A DNA stretch of 17,876 nt from Acidobacteriaceae bacterium. Its GTDB lineage: Bacteria > Acidobacteriota > Terriglobia > Terriglobales > Acidobacteriaceae. This document shows, piece by piece, positions 10,495-17,876 of the stretch. Every line of letters begins with the position of its first letter. Within the stretch, counting starts at the first letter, position 1. The translations under genes and the position numbers were made by a program. The stretch spans positions 12,771 to 30,646 of the forward strand of contig PLKY01000210.1 in the NCBI GenBank assembly GCA_003140785.1, written 5' to 3'. The notes under the pieces are model-generated. The model was not told where the DNA came from, ran no database searches, and worked only from the letters and a program-made list of their open reading frames with translations.

Positions 10495-13400
10495 ATGATT
10501 CCTGCCTTGAAATCAAGCCGTCGCCATTCCATTTCTGCGACACTCGTTGCCATTTTTGTAAGCGTTTCCGGAGCCTTGCTTCTTTCCTGCTGCGCGCACG
10601 CTCAATCCGCCGAAGAGGCCGCCAAGATAGCCGCCAATCTTAAGCCCGAGGCGCAAACCGTCATCGCGCGCCTCTCTACCATTTCGAATCTGCCCGATGG
10701 CACATGGAAGATGCACTCCGGCGACCTAGCCCACGGCGAAGCCGTCAAGCTCGACGAAACCTCCTGGCAAACCATCGCCCCGCGCAGCGAAGCGCCCAAC
10801 GATGCCCTCTGGTTCCGCCAGACCTACACCGTGCCTGTCACCCTCAGCGGCTACGATCTCACCGGCGCGCGCATCTGGTTCCAGTTCCACGCCACAGCCA
10901 ACGGCCCCATGCCGGAAATTCTCTACTTCAACGGCCGCCGTGTCGCGCTGGGCGACGACCTCGAGCCCGTCGTTCTCTTCGATGAAGTCAAGCCCGGCGA
11001 CAAAATCACTGTCGCCATCAAGCTCCTCCACACGGTCGACAAGAAGACCTTCCAGGGCGCGACCCTGCGCATTGAATTCCCCGAGAGTCGTCCCAACCCC
11101 GAGAATCTTCGTCTCGAATTCCTCTCCGCCGCGCTGCTGGTTCCTTCGCTCGCGCCGAACGACGCCGGCCAAATCGCCACGCTCAACGACTCCATCCGCG
11201 CCGTCGATATCTCCGCGCTCGATGCTGCCGCATCGCCCGATGCAGCAGCGCGTGCCCAGGCCCAGCAGAAATTCGACTCCAGCCTCCGCGCCGCGCACCA
11301 GAAACTCGAAGCTCTCAAGCCGCTTCTCGATACAGCCACTTTCCACCTCACCGGCAACTCGCACATCGACGCCGCCTGGCTCTGGCCGTGGACCGAAACC
11401 GTCGACGTGGTCAAGCGCACCTTCGGCACCGCGCTGCAGCTCATGTATGAGTACCCGCAGTACACCTACACCCAATCCGCCGCTGCCTACAACGACTGGA
11501 TGGCGCAAAAATATCCTGACCTGAACGCCGAAATCGCCCAGCGCATCAAGGAAGGCCGCTGGGAAGTGGTCGGCGGCATGTGGGTCGAGCCCGACCTCAA
11601 CATGCCCGACGGCGAATCGCTCGTCCGCCAATTGCTCGTCGGCAAACGCTGGTATCAGCAGGCCTATGGCGTCGATGTGCGCATCGGCTGGAACCCCGAT
11701 TCTTTTGGATACACGTGGCAGCTCCCGCAAATCTACAAGAAGTCCGGCGTCGACTACTTCGTCACCCAGAAGATGACGTGGAACGACACCAACCAGCTCC
11801 CGTTCAAACTCTTCTGGTGGGAATCGCCGGATGGCTCTAGGGTTCTCGCCTACTTCCCGCACGACTACGCCAACAACAATCTCAACCCCGTGCGCCTTTC
11901 CGGCGATCTGGCCACCGCGCGTACCCGCGCCACTGGCATGACCGAAATCATGGATCTCTACGGCATCGGCGATCACGGCGGCGGCCCCACGCGCGCCATT
12001 CTCGATGAGGGATTCCATTGGGCCGGCCAAGGCACAGACGGCGGCCACGTCATGCCGAAATCCGAGTTCGGCATCGCGCAGACTTACTTCTCCTCCATCG
12101 AAAAACAGCTCGCGCCCGACAGCCCCGAATGGAACTACCAGTCCATCGCCAAGGGCTACACAGCGCCGCCCGCCGTCGCGGGCAAAGTGGATATTCCCAC
12201 CTGGAAGAGCGAGCTCTACTTCGAATATCACCGCGGCGTCATGACCACGCAGGCCAACCACAAGCGCAACATGCGTGAGAGCTCCATCGAGACTCTCAAC
12301 GCGGAAAAATGGGCGTCACTAGCTTGGTTGGACGGCAACAAATATCCCGCGAGCGAACTCACAGAGGATTGGAAGAAGGTCCTCTTCAACCAGTTCCACG
12401 ATCTCGCCGCCGGCTCCGGCATCGGAGTCATCTATAAGGACGCGCAGAAGGACTACGATGTCGTGCGCTGGTCCACCAATGAAATCAGCAGTGACGCCCT
12501 ACAAACCGTAAACGAGCGCGTCAACACCGCAGGCAATGGCATCCCGGTCATCGTGTATAACCCGCTCGGGTGGGAACGCTCGGGCGAAGTCAGCGTGCAT
12601 GTGCAGGATAATAAGCCGGTCGAAACCGCATCTGGAGCGCAGGTCATCGAGACCAGCACCGACCCAAAGACGGGCGTCTCCGATCTTCGGCTTCATGTAC
12701 TCCACGTGCCCGCGCTGGGGTACAAGGTTGTATGGCTCGGAGCAGCCAATAAGGTTAGGCAGACAAACGAGAGCGATGTAGAGGCAAAGGAGTCCGGAAA
12801 CTCCATCTCACTCGAAAGCAAAACCCTGCGCGTCACCGTCAACAAACAATCCGGCTGCGTCACCAGCATCTCCGACCTTCGTTCAGGCTTCGAAACGCTG
12901 GCCAAAGGCGCATGCGGCAACCAGCTCCAGTTCTTCAAGGACACACCGAAGGATTACGACGCATGGAACATCGATCCCGGCACGCTCGATGTTGCGCCTA
13001 TGACGATTGATCACGCTGACTCAGTCGAACTCCTCAAGACAGCCGAACCCGGCATTCGCGTCACGCGTCATTGGCAGAATTCGAAATTCGTACAGACCTT
13101 CAGCCTCTCGGCAGATGGCGAAATGGTCAGTGTTGATAACGACATCGACTGGCACGAAACCCACGTCCTGCTCAAGGCTGCCTTCCCGGTCTCGGCCACT
13201 AGTCCGTTCGCCACCTACGAAATTCCGTATGGCACGATCGAGCGCCCCACCACCCGCGACAACAGTTGGGAGAAGGCGCAGTTTGAAGTGCCCGCGCAGC
13301 AGTGGGCCGACCTCGGTAATGGCAAGCACGGCCTCAGCGTTATCAACGAGTCGAAGTTCGGCTACGACGCCGTCGGCGATTTGCTCCGCCTCACCCTGCT

Positions 13401-13863
13401 CCGCTCGCCCACATGGCCCGACCCAGACGCCGACCGCGGCCACCATCACTTCCACTACGCGCTCTATCCTCACGCCGGCACGTGGAAAGAGGCCATGACC
13501 ATCCGCCACGGCTTCGAGTACAACTACCCCCTCACGGCCGTCGTCACCACGGCGCATGCAGGCGCACTGCCCGCCGAGCACTCCTTTGCATCAGCGTCTC
13601 CGGAGAACGTAGTCCTCACCGCGGTCAAGAAAGCTGAAGACGCGAAAGGTCTCATCTTCCGCGCCTACGAGTGGGCCGGCAAGGACTCCACAGTCGAGTT
13701 CCACGTCCCGCCGGGCGCAACCGCAGCCACCGTCACCAACATGATGGAGACACCGGAAGGCAGCCCACTCGAAGTCGCAGGTGACGTGGTCAAAGCATCC
13801 ATCCATCCCTACGAAATCCTCACCATAAGAGTCGACTACCCCAACGCCGGCCCGAAAGAATAG
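10495..13863 (+). CDS. Exported GH38 family alpha-mannosidase
   Basis: 1122 residues from the ATG at 10495, chosen for GGGGAG 9 nt upstream and for the signal peptide that follows (RR at 9-10, a hydrophobic core about 14-31, then AHAQ). GH38 enzymes hydrolyse alpha-mannosidic bonds with retention and need zinc. Seen: a beta-rich N-terminal domain about 75-200 (WFRQTYTVPVTL, YFNGRRVALGDD) like that of MAN2C1-type enzymes; catalytic domain with GNSHIDAAWLWPW (His290, Asp292 as zinc ligands), GWNPDSFGY (Asp402, nucleophile and ligand), ELYFEYHRGVMTTQANHKRN about 573-592, and FNQFHDLAAGSGI (His635, Asp636); then a long beta-rich GH38 C-terminal domain ending near 1122. All four usual zinc ligands appear present. 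Many bacterial members are 800-1050 residues, so this is on the long side. The signal peptide implies periplasmic or outer-surface action. A lipoprotein alternative (LLSC) is possible but weak. Confidence 0.92.
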   Translation: MIPALKSSRRHSISATLVAIFVSVSGALLLSCCAHAQSAEEAAKIAANLKPEAQTVIARLSTISNLPDGTWKMHSGDLAHGEAVKLDETSWQTIAPRSEAPNDALWFRQTYTVPVTLSGYDLTGARIWFQFHATANGPMPEILYFNGRRVALGDDLEPVVLFDEVKPGDKITVAIKLLHTVDKKTFQGATLRIEFPESRPNPENLRLEFLSAALLVPSLAPNDAGQIATLNDSIRAVDISALDAAASPDAAARAQAQQKFDSSLRAAHQKLEALKPLLDTATFHLTGNSHIDAAWLWPWTETVDVVKRTFGTALQLMYEYPQYTYTQSAAAYNDWMAQKYPDLNAEIAQRIKEGRWEVVGGMWVEPDLNMPDGESLVRQLLVGKRWYQQAYGVDVRIGWNPDSFGYTWQLPQIYKKSGVDYFVTQKMTWNDTNQLPFKLFWWESPDGSRVLAYFPHDYANNNLNPVRLSGDLATARTRATGMTEIMDLYGIGDHGGGPTRAILDEGFHWAGQGTDGGHVMPKSEFGIAQTYFSSIEKQLAPDSPEWNYQSIAKGYTAPPAVAGKVDIPTWKSELYFEYHRGVMTTQANHKRNMRESSIETLNAEKWASLAWLDGNKYPASELTEDWKKVLFNQFHDLAAGSGIGVIYKDAQKDYDVVRWSTNEISSDALQTVNERVNTAGNGIPVIVYNPLGWERSGEVSVHVQDNKPVETASGAQVIETSTDPKTGVSDLRLHVLHVPALGYKVVWLGAANKVRQTNESDVEAKESGNSISLESKTLRVTVNKQSGCVTSISDLRSGFETLAKGACGNQLQFFKDTPKDYDAWNIDPGTLDVAPMTIDHADSVELLKTAEPGIRVTRHWQNSKFVQTFSLSADGEMVSVDNDIDWHETHVLLKAAFPVSATSPFATYEIPYGTIERPTTRDNSWEKAQFEVPAQQWADLGNGKHGLSVINESKFGYDAVGDLLRLTLLRSPTWPDPDADRGHHHFHYALYPHAGTWKEAMTIRHGFEYNYPLTAVVTTAHAGALPAEHSFASASPENVVLTAVKKAEDAKGLIFRAYEWAGKDSTVEFHVPPGATAATVTNMMETPEGSPLEVAGDVVKASIHPYEILTIRVDYPNAGPKE

Positions 13864-14004
13864 CACCGTGATCCCGTTTCGCAGCCAGATGCGGTCCAAC
13901 CAGCCATGCGAAGCCGTTGCCTGTACGGTAAGCCCTGTTTCTCTGATTCTCTGCTTTTCCGTTTCTCTGTCTCGCTGCTACTCTAACCGTAGGGAGCCTC
14001 AAGC

Positions 14005-14136
14005 ATGGACATCACTTCCCCGTTCTTCGTCGTCCCCGTCATCATCGCCGTCTTCGCCACCTGCATTCTCTGGGCCACCGGCGGCAGTGCCGACAGCCAC
14101 CAGCCCACCGAAAGCAACATCGGTCAGCATCATTGA
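14005..14136 (+). CDS. 43-residue single-helix membrane protein
   Basis: A short gene, MDITSPFFVVPVIIAVFATC then ILWATGGSADSHQPTESNIGQHH. GGGAG stands 8 nt before the ATG, a strong ribosome site for this genome. One hydrophobic helix covers about residues 7-25; the C-terminal tail is polar and ends HH. It starts 141 nt after the GH38 stop on the same strand and ends 1 nt before the stop codon of the convergent GH39 gene, so the reading frame fills the gap exactly. Third positions are C-rich, as in neighbouring genes. No family recognised. Small proteins of this shape often bind or stabilise membrane complexes, but no partner can be named. Confidence 0.6.
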   Translation: MDITSPFFVVPVIIAVFATCILWATGGSADSHQPTESNIGQHH

Positions 14137-14137
14137 T

Positions 14138-15862
14138 TTATCGCTCCTGAAGCCGAATCAGGACGACGCCCTGCCGTGGGATCACCACTTCGATCTGCGC
14201 CTTGCCGCCTTTCACCGCAACGCGGCGGCCACTCACGGTTTCTTCCAATTGGCCTGCCTTCTGTAGCTGCTTCAACTGCTCCGCATTCGGCTGCGCCAGA
14301 CTTCCCAACTGCTGCCACACGCGATAGGCATTACTGTGTGTCGCGTCCACGCGAAACTCCGACTCCAACACGCGCGCGCCGCGCAGCCCATCAACATCCA
14401 TCTGCACCTGCGCGTCCGGCACCGCAACATCCGCGTCGTGATAGTTCCACACCAGCACATCCACTTCGTTTCCATTGCGCGTCGCCACAGCATTCACATC
14501 GGCCGCGCCCGTCACACTCTGCGCCACAACCTGATCCAGCGGCAAAGCGCCATCGCTCTCGGTAGCCAACCACTGTCCTCCAAGCTTGCCCATCAGCCGG
14601 AACGCATTCAGCACCGGCTTGTCAATCCCATCGGTCGCAAGAGCCCGCAGCGACGCAAACGCCGGCTGATCCTCAAACTCAAACGCCCACGTCACCGCAC
14701 CCTGCACCGTCAAGCCGTACTTCCGCGCCAACTCATACGTGCGCATCGTCGCCTCGGTCACGCTCGCGCCATAGAGCGGCCCATTGCGGTAGCCGTTCTG
14801 CGCGTTCAAGCACGCACCGCATCCTTCGGGATCGCTCTCGCCCAGAATGATTGGCGTGTTCCTCCACTCCGGATAGCTCGCGATCACCTTCATGCCGCGC
14901 TCCACTGCCCGCAGCTGCGTCCCCACACTCATAACCACATGCCCATCCACAAACGTCGGATGCCCTTTGGGGTGATAGCTGATGAAGTCGAGCGGTGCAC
15001 CCATTTCGCCAGTAGCCGCATTCGTGCCATGAGCGCAGTGCTCCAGAAACTGCCTCAGAAAAGGCTCGGAATGATCGCTCACTCCCGTGGCTTCCGGCCC
15101 GCCGATCTTCGCCTCCGGCAACACCCGACGAACAGCCGCCGCAGTCAGATCGTAGAGCCGGTCATACTCGACCGCAGTCCCGTGCCAGTAGGAAATGTCC
15201 GGCTCATTCCACACCTCCCAAAGCCATGTAGCGGTCTGGCCGCCATAACGCTGCTTCAGATGTGCCGCATAGGCCGCCACAAGCGTCGACCATTTCGCCC
15301 ACGCCGCTTCGTCCTTTGGCGGATAGCTCCAGCCAGTGAAGATGTCGCCTTTGGGAAAGCTGTGCCGGTACGGCTCGGGATGCGCCGACAACGCCTCGGG
15401 CATGAATCCAATCTCGACCAGAGGCCGCACATGCGCCGCCACCAGCGCATCGAAGATCCGATCCGTAATTACAAAGTCATACACCGGTGTGCCATCGGGC
15501 CGCTCGGTGTACACATTCGTCGAACCCCACTTCAGCGACCCGTCGCCGTCACCTGTCGTCAGCAGATTGTGCGGCCTGTAGTACACCGGCGCCGGGCTCA
15601 GCGCCGCCAACTCACCCAGCAACTTCTTCCCATTCGGCGCGTACAGATAATTCGGCTCATCCGCCCCAAAATAGTTCCAGATCGGCGTGTAAACGCCGAT
15701 CGGCTTCCCGGCATGCACCTGCACCCTGACCGTCGCAGAAACCGAAGCTCCTGGTTCCGTCTGCGCCCGCGCTTGCATCTGGGCCAACGTCGCCGTCCCG
15801 CATAACACGCAAACTGCTGCGCCCGCGACTCTCAACCACGCCGACAACTCTTCCTTTGCCAT
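14138..15862 (-). CDS. Exported GH39 family glycoside hydrolase (beta-xylosidase-like)
   Basis: 574 residues from the ATG at 15862; a GTG two codons upstream is the alternative, and neither has a clear ribosome site. The first 35 residues form a signal peptide (AWLRVAGAAVCVLCGTATLAQMQARAQ). GH39 is a retaining clan A (beta/alpha)8 barrel family that includes beta-xylosidases and alpha-L-iduronidases. The barrel shows WLWEVWNEPDISYW with the acid/base Glu220 (NEP motif), DFISYHPKGH at about 292-301, and TPIILGESDPEG with Glu342 as the likely nucleophile. A beta-sandwich tail with VNAVATRNGNEVDVLVWNYH and a final basic-hydrophobic strand matches the usual accessory domain. Location is periplasmic or extracellular. 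The gene is convergent with the 43-residue gene and divergent from the lipoprotein at 16009. With the XylB-like dehydrogenase nearby, release of xylose is a reasonable guess, not proven. Confidence 0.88.
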   Translation of the reverse strand: MAKEELSAWLRVAGAAVCVLCGTATLAQMQARAQTEPGASVSATVRVQVHAGKPIGVYTPIWNYFGADEPNYLYAPNGKKLLGELAALSPAPVYYRPHNLLTTGDGDGSLKWGSTNVYTERPDGTPVYDFVITDRIFDALVAAHVRPLVEIGFMPEALSAHPEPYRHSFPKGDIFTGWSYPPKDEAAWAKWSTLVAAYAAHLKQRYGGQTATWLWEVWNEPDISYWHGTAVEYDRLYDLTAAAVRRVLPEAKIGGPEATGVSDHSEPFLRQFLEHCAHGTNAATGEMGAPLDFISYHPKGHPTFVDGHVVMSVGTQLRAVERGMKVIASYPEWRNTPIILGESDPEGCGACLNAQNGYRNGPLYGASVTEATMRTYELARKYGLTVQGAVTWAFEFEDQPAFASLRALATDGIDKPVLNAFRLMGKLGGQWLATESDGALPLDQVVAQSVTGAADVNAVATRNGNEVDVLVWNYHDADVAVPDAQVQMDVDGLRGARVLESEFRVDATHSNAYRVWQQLGSLAQPNAEQLKQLQKAGQLEETVSGRRVAVKGGKAQIEVVIPRQGVVLIRLQER

Positions 15863-16008
15863 GCGCACAACGATAAAGGATGCGGGTCGGTTCCGCGTTC
15901 CAGGTTTCCTCGTTGAAGTGGTAAAAAGATGTCTGTTCCATTGCGCGCAGGCGCTTTGAGGAACCGAAAGGCCAGTTTCGGCGTATTCATTAGAAGAGGG
16001 CGGATGCC

Positions 16009-16629
16009 ATGAGGCGGAAAATAGCGATTTTGGCGGTGGGTCTCGCGCTGATGACTTGGGCCACGGGATGCCGCGTGCGCACGGAGAAAGACGCCAACGG
16101 AGAAGAAAAGACGGTCCAGGTGGATACGCCGTTTGGCGGCGTCCACGTCAATACGGACCAAATCACGGCCGCCGATCTTGGGCTGCCCGTTTACCCCGGC
16201 GCCGAGGTAGTGAAAGGCGACGATAACCACAAGTCCGCCGATGTGCACCTTGGCTTTGGCGAGTGGCAGTTGCGTGTACGCGCGGTCTCGTATTCCACTG
16301 CAGATCCCCAGGATAAGGTGACCGCATTTTATAAGAAGGCATTGGGCCGCTATGGCGATGTCATCACCTGCCAGAGCAACGCGCCCGTGGGCACCCCCAC
16401 AGCGACAGCCGAAGGCTTGACCTGCGCGGACGACAAGAACAACGCCAACGTCAAGATCGACCATCGCGACTACGGCACCAACGAAAACAGCCTGGAACTC
16501 AAGGCGGGTTCAAAGCGCCATCAACACATTGTAGGTTTCGAAGAGCCTAAGAACGGCAAAACGCGATTTGCCCTCGTCGCCCTCGATTTGCCCGCTGGCG
16601 TCGAGACCAACGGCGACAAAAGCGACTAA
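16009..16629 (+). CDS. Lipoprotein of unknown function
   Basis: 206 residues from the ATG at 16009, with AGAGGG/GGCGG upstream. A lipoprotein signal is clear: MRRK, hydrophobic core, then lipobox ATGC with Cys21. Positions +2 to +4 are RVR, so retention by an Asp+2-type signal is not indicated. The mature part is hydrophilic and includes DLGLPVYPGAEVV, a phrase common to exported proteins of Acidobacteriota whose function is unknown, then VHLGFGEWQLRVRAVSYSTAD and KVTAFYKKALGRYGDVITC, which recall a small alpha/beta fold acting on a 'difference' or charge-type domain. Two further cysteines (TCQS, TCAD) lie about 20 residues apart and could form a disulfide. It stands between the divergent GH39 gene and the EAL-HDOD gene that follows 77 nt later. 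No catalytic residues are recognised. Confidence 0.82.
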   Translation: MRRKIAILAVGLALMTWATGCRVRTEKDANGEEKTVQVDTPFGGVHVNTDQITAADLGLPVYPGAEVVKGDDNHKSADVHLGFGEWQLRVRAVSYSTADPQDKVTAFYKKALGRYGDVITCQSNAPVGTPTATAEGLTCADDKNNANVKIDHRDYGTNENSLELKAGSKRHQHIVGFEEPKNGKTRFALVALDLPAGVETNGDKSD

Positions 16630-16706
16630 GGCAGCAACTCGTACCATTGCGGTAGCGCCCTCAAGTTCTGTCCCCAACTGGACGATAAGGTTCTGGGGAA
16701 TGGTCT

Positions 16707-17876
16707 ATGGCAACGTCTATCCTGGAAGCCGGACTTCCAGAAACGCCGGGACAGAAATCGCAGGGACAGGAATCTTGGAGCGAAGCGTGTTTGGTCGCGG
16801 GGCTGCCGATCCTTGACGCGCACAACACTGTGCATGGCTATGAGTTGTTGTGCCGCGGAGGTTTCGACTCTCCACTGCCTGCAGCGACTGAACCGGCAGG
16901 CAAAGAGCAGGCTCCGGGCCAGTCTGCAGGCAAGTTTCTGGGCCAGTCTCTAGGCCAATCTATGGATCGGCTGACTCGAGGGCTGTCGTTCTTCATCCCT
17001 CGCACAGCAAATTCGCTGGTCTCGAGCGGCGTTATCGACTTGCCGACCAATCGAACTGTAATACAAATCGCTGCTGGCTCGGAACCGACACCCGAACTCG
17101 TGAAAGCCTGCCGCAAGCTAAAGGCAGCCGGATACGGTCTGGCTCTGGAAGATTATTCGGGGAATTCAGGAATTCTCACTGAATTCGCCGACTACATCAA
17201 GGTGGACCTTGCCGCCTACAATACTGCGGCCCGGAAGGAATTACTTGTAAAAGTAAAAACCACATCCGCGAGGCTGGTGGCGAAGAATGTTGAGACGCAA
17301 GAGCAGTTCCGTCAAGCGCGCGCGGAAGGCTTCGACCTGTTCGAGGGATACTATTTCTCTCGACCCCAATCGCAGAAGGACCACCGGATTCCCGGAAACA
17401 AGCTCGTTCATCTTGAAATTCTGGAACTGATCCAAAACGATCCTTACGATCTGCACCGGCTCAGTCAGTTGGTCAGCTGCGACCCGTCGCTCACGTTTCG
17501 CCTTCTTCGACTGGTCAACTCCCCAATCTGCGCCGTTCGCCAAGAGGTAACCAGCATCCAGTCGGCGCTTCTCCTGGTGGGCCAGGAAGTCTTTCGCCGC
17601 GTCGCCTCGGTGGCCATTGTCAGCGACCTGAACGCCGAGCAGCCGGCAGAGGTACTCCGCATGGCGTTGGTGCGAAGCCGCTTTTGCGAGCTTGCTGCGA
17701 GCCTGTGCGAGCTGTCGCACGCCGAACAGTATCTCATCGGCATGGTGAGTTTATTTCCGGCAATCTTGGGCATCCGAATGGACGAGTTGGTGCAGATGTT
17801 GCCTCTTCGACAGGCCGCAAGCGATGCGCTGCAGGGGAAAGAGATTATCGAGGGAGCTCTTCTGCGATGGATGATG
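16707..17876 (+). CDS. EAL-HDOD two-domain signalling protein (YuxH-type), 3' end outside window
   Basis: 390 residues are visible from the ATG at 16707 (GGGGA 7 nt upstream), running off the right edge. YuxH-type proteins join an EAL domain, normally a cyclic-di-GMP phosphodiesterase, to an HDOD signalling domain in the cytoplasm. EAL landmarks: HGYELLCR (46-50, the ELLxR site), GYGLALEDYSG, DYIKVDL (163-168), VAKNVETQEQF and FDLFEGYYFSRP about 209-220. HDOD landmarks: ILELIQNDPYDLHRLSQLVSCDPSLTFRLLRLVNS, then SIQSALLLVGQEVFRRV from about 237 to 299. Two catalytic spots are altered: the expected EIxE strand reads VIQIAAGSE and the DDFG site reads EDYSG. The EAL domain may therefore sense or bind rather than cleave. 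A repeat-rich insert (71-86) lies between the ELLxR strand and the next helix. The HDOD domain is cut by the window edge. Confidence 0.88.
   Translation, partial: MATSILEAGLPETPGQKSQGQESWSEACLVAGLPILDAHNTVHGYELLCRGGFDSPLPAATEPAGKEQAPGQSAGKFLGQSLGQSMDRLTRGLSFFIPRTANSLVSSGVIDLPTNRTVIQIAAGSEPTPELVKACRKLKAAGYGLALEDYSGNSGILTEFADYIKVDLAAYNTAARKELLVKVKTTSARLVAKNVETQEQFRQARAEGFDLFEGYYFSRPQSQKDHRIPGNKLVHLEILELIQNDPYDLHRLSQLVSCDPSLTFRLLRLVNSPICAVRQEVTSIQSALLLVGQEVFRRVASVAIVSDLNAEQPAEVLRMALVRSRFCELAASLCELSHAEQYLIGMVSLFPAILGIRMDELVQMLPLRQAASDALQGKEIIEGALLRWMM
16917..16964 (+). repeat. Four 12-base tandem repeats inside the EAL-HDOD gene
   Basis: Units are GGCCAGTCTGCA, GGCAAGTTTCTG, GGCCAGTCTCTA and GGCCAATCTATG. 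In frame they encode G-[QK]-[SF]-[ALM] four times (residues 71-86). Multiples of three keep the frame, so copy number could change without breaking the protein. They sit in a variable loop of the EAL domain. Confidence 0.75.

Noticed and set aside
10588..10599. Lipobox-like LLSC in the GH38 signal peptide
   Set aside because: Leu at -2 is unusual and a good AHA-Q signal peptidase I site follows four residues later.
10726..12261. Minus-strand frame of 511 codons opposite GH38
   Set aside because: Composition-driven antisense opening; Gly/Val/Glu-rich with no recognisable motifs, while the plus strand has all GH38 residues.
14336..15805. Plus-strand frame of 489 codons opposite GH39
   Set aside because: Arg/His/Pro-rich shadow without a domain or ribosome site.
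15657..15941. Minus-strand frame of 94 codons overlapping the GH39 start
   Set aside because: Different frame from GH39, no domain; the GH39 signal peptide is complete without it.

Overview
The window looks like a chromosomal segment of a soil-type Acidobacteriota (Terriglobia-like) bacterium. Reasons: GC-rich coding with strong C/G third positions, Shine-Dalgarno sites of the GGGAG kind, several secreted proteins with no familiar domain, and a sugar-polymer set (GH38, GH39, a xylose-dehydrogenase-like SDR) beside a very large pyruvate:ferredoxin oxidoreductase. The lineage is inferred from general character; no rRNA or marker gene is present.

Layout. Positions 1-1641 (minus strand): larE then larC, the latter running off the left edge. 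They make the nickel-pincer nucleotide cofactor, and this LarC carries a 65-residue insert with 25 histidines. Positions 1832-2353 (plus): small secreted protein. Positions 2413-3060 (plus): a BrnT/BrnA toxin-antitoxin module with an operator-like inverted repeat; brnT is broken by one extra G, while brnA is intact. A near-perfect bidirectional terminator follows (3119-3151). Positions 3170-7894 (minus): a 1574-residue pyruvate:ferredoxin/flavodoxin oxidoreductase, several hundred residues longer than the classical enzyme, with an insert inside the iron-sulfur/TPP region. Positions 7895-8338: no credible gene. Positions 8339-9394 (minus): membrane acyltransferase of lower GC. Positions 9559-14136 (plus): XylB-like dehydrogenase, exported GH38 alpha-mannosidase-type enzyme, and a 43-residue single-helix membrane protein. 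Positions 14138-15862 (minus): exported GH39 enzyme, convergent with the small gene. Positions 16009-16629 (plus): lipoprotein. Positions 16707-17876 (plus, cut by the right edge): EAL-HDOD signalling protein with an apparently degenerate EAL domain.

How the genes may work together. Exported GH38 and GH39 could release mannose- and xylose-type sugars outside the cytoplasm. The SDR could oxidise pentose in the cytoplasm, and the oxidoreductase links 2-oxoacids to ferredoxin/flavodoxin. This link is inferred from adjacency and family. larE/larC, brnTA and the EAL-HDOD gene look like independent units. I found no CRISPR array, rRNA, tRNA, insertion sequence or integrase. The most unusual items are the histidine-rich LarC, the enlarged oxidoreductase, the single-base lesion in brnT, a probable leaderless larE start, and the 43-codon gene.
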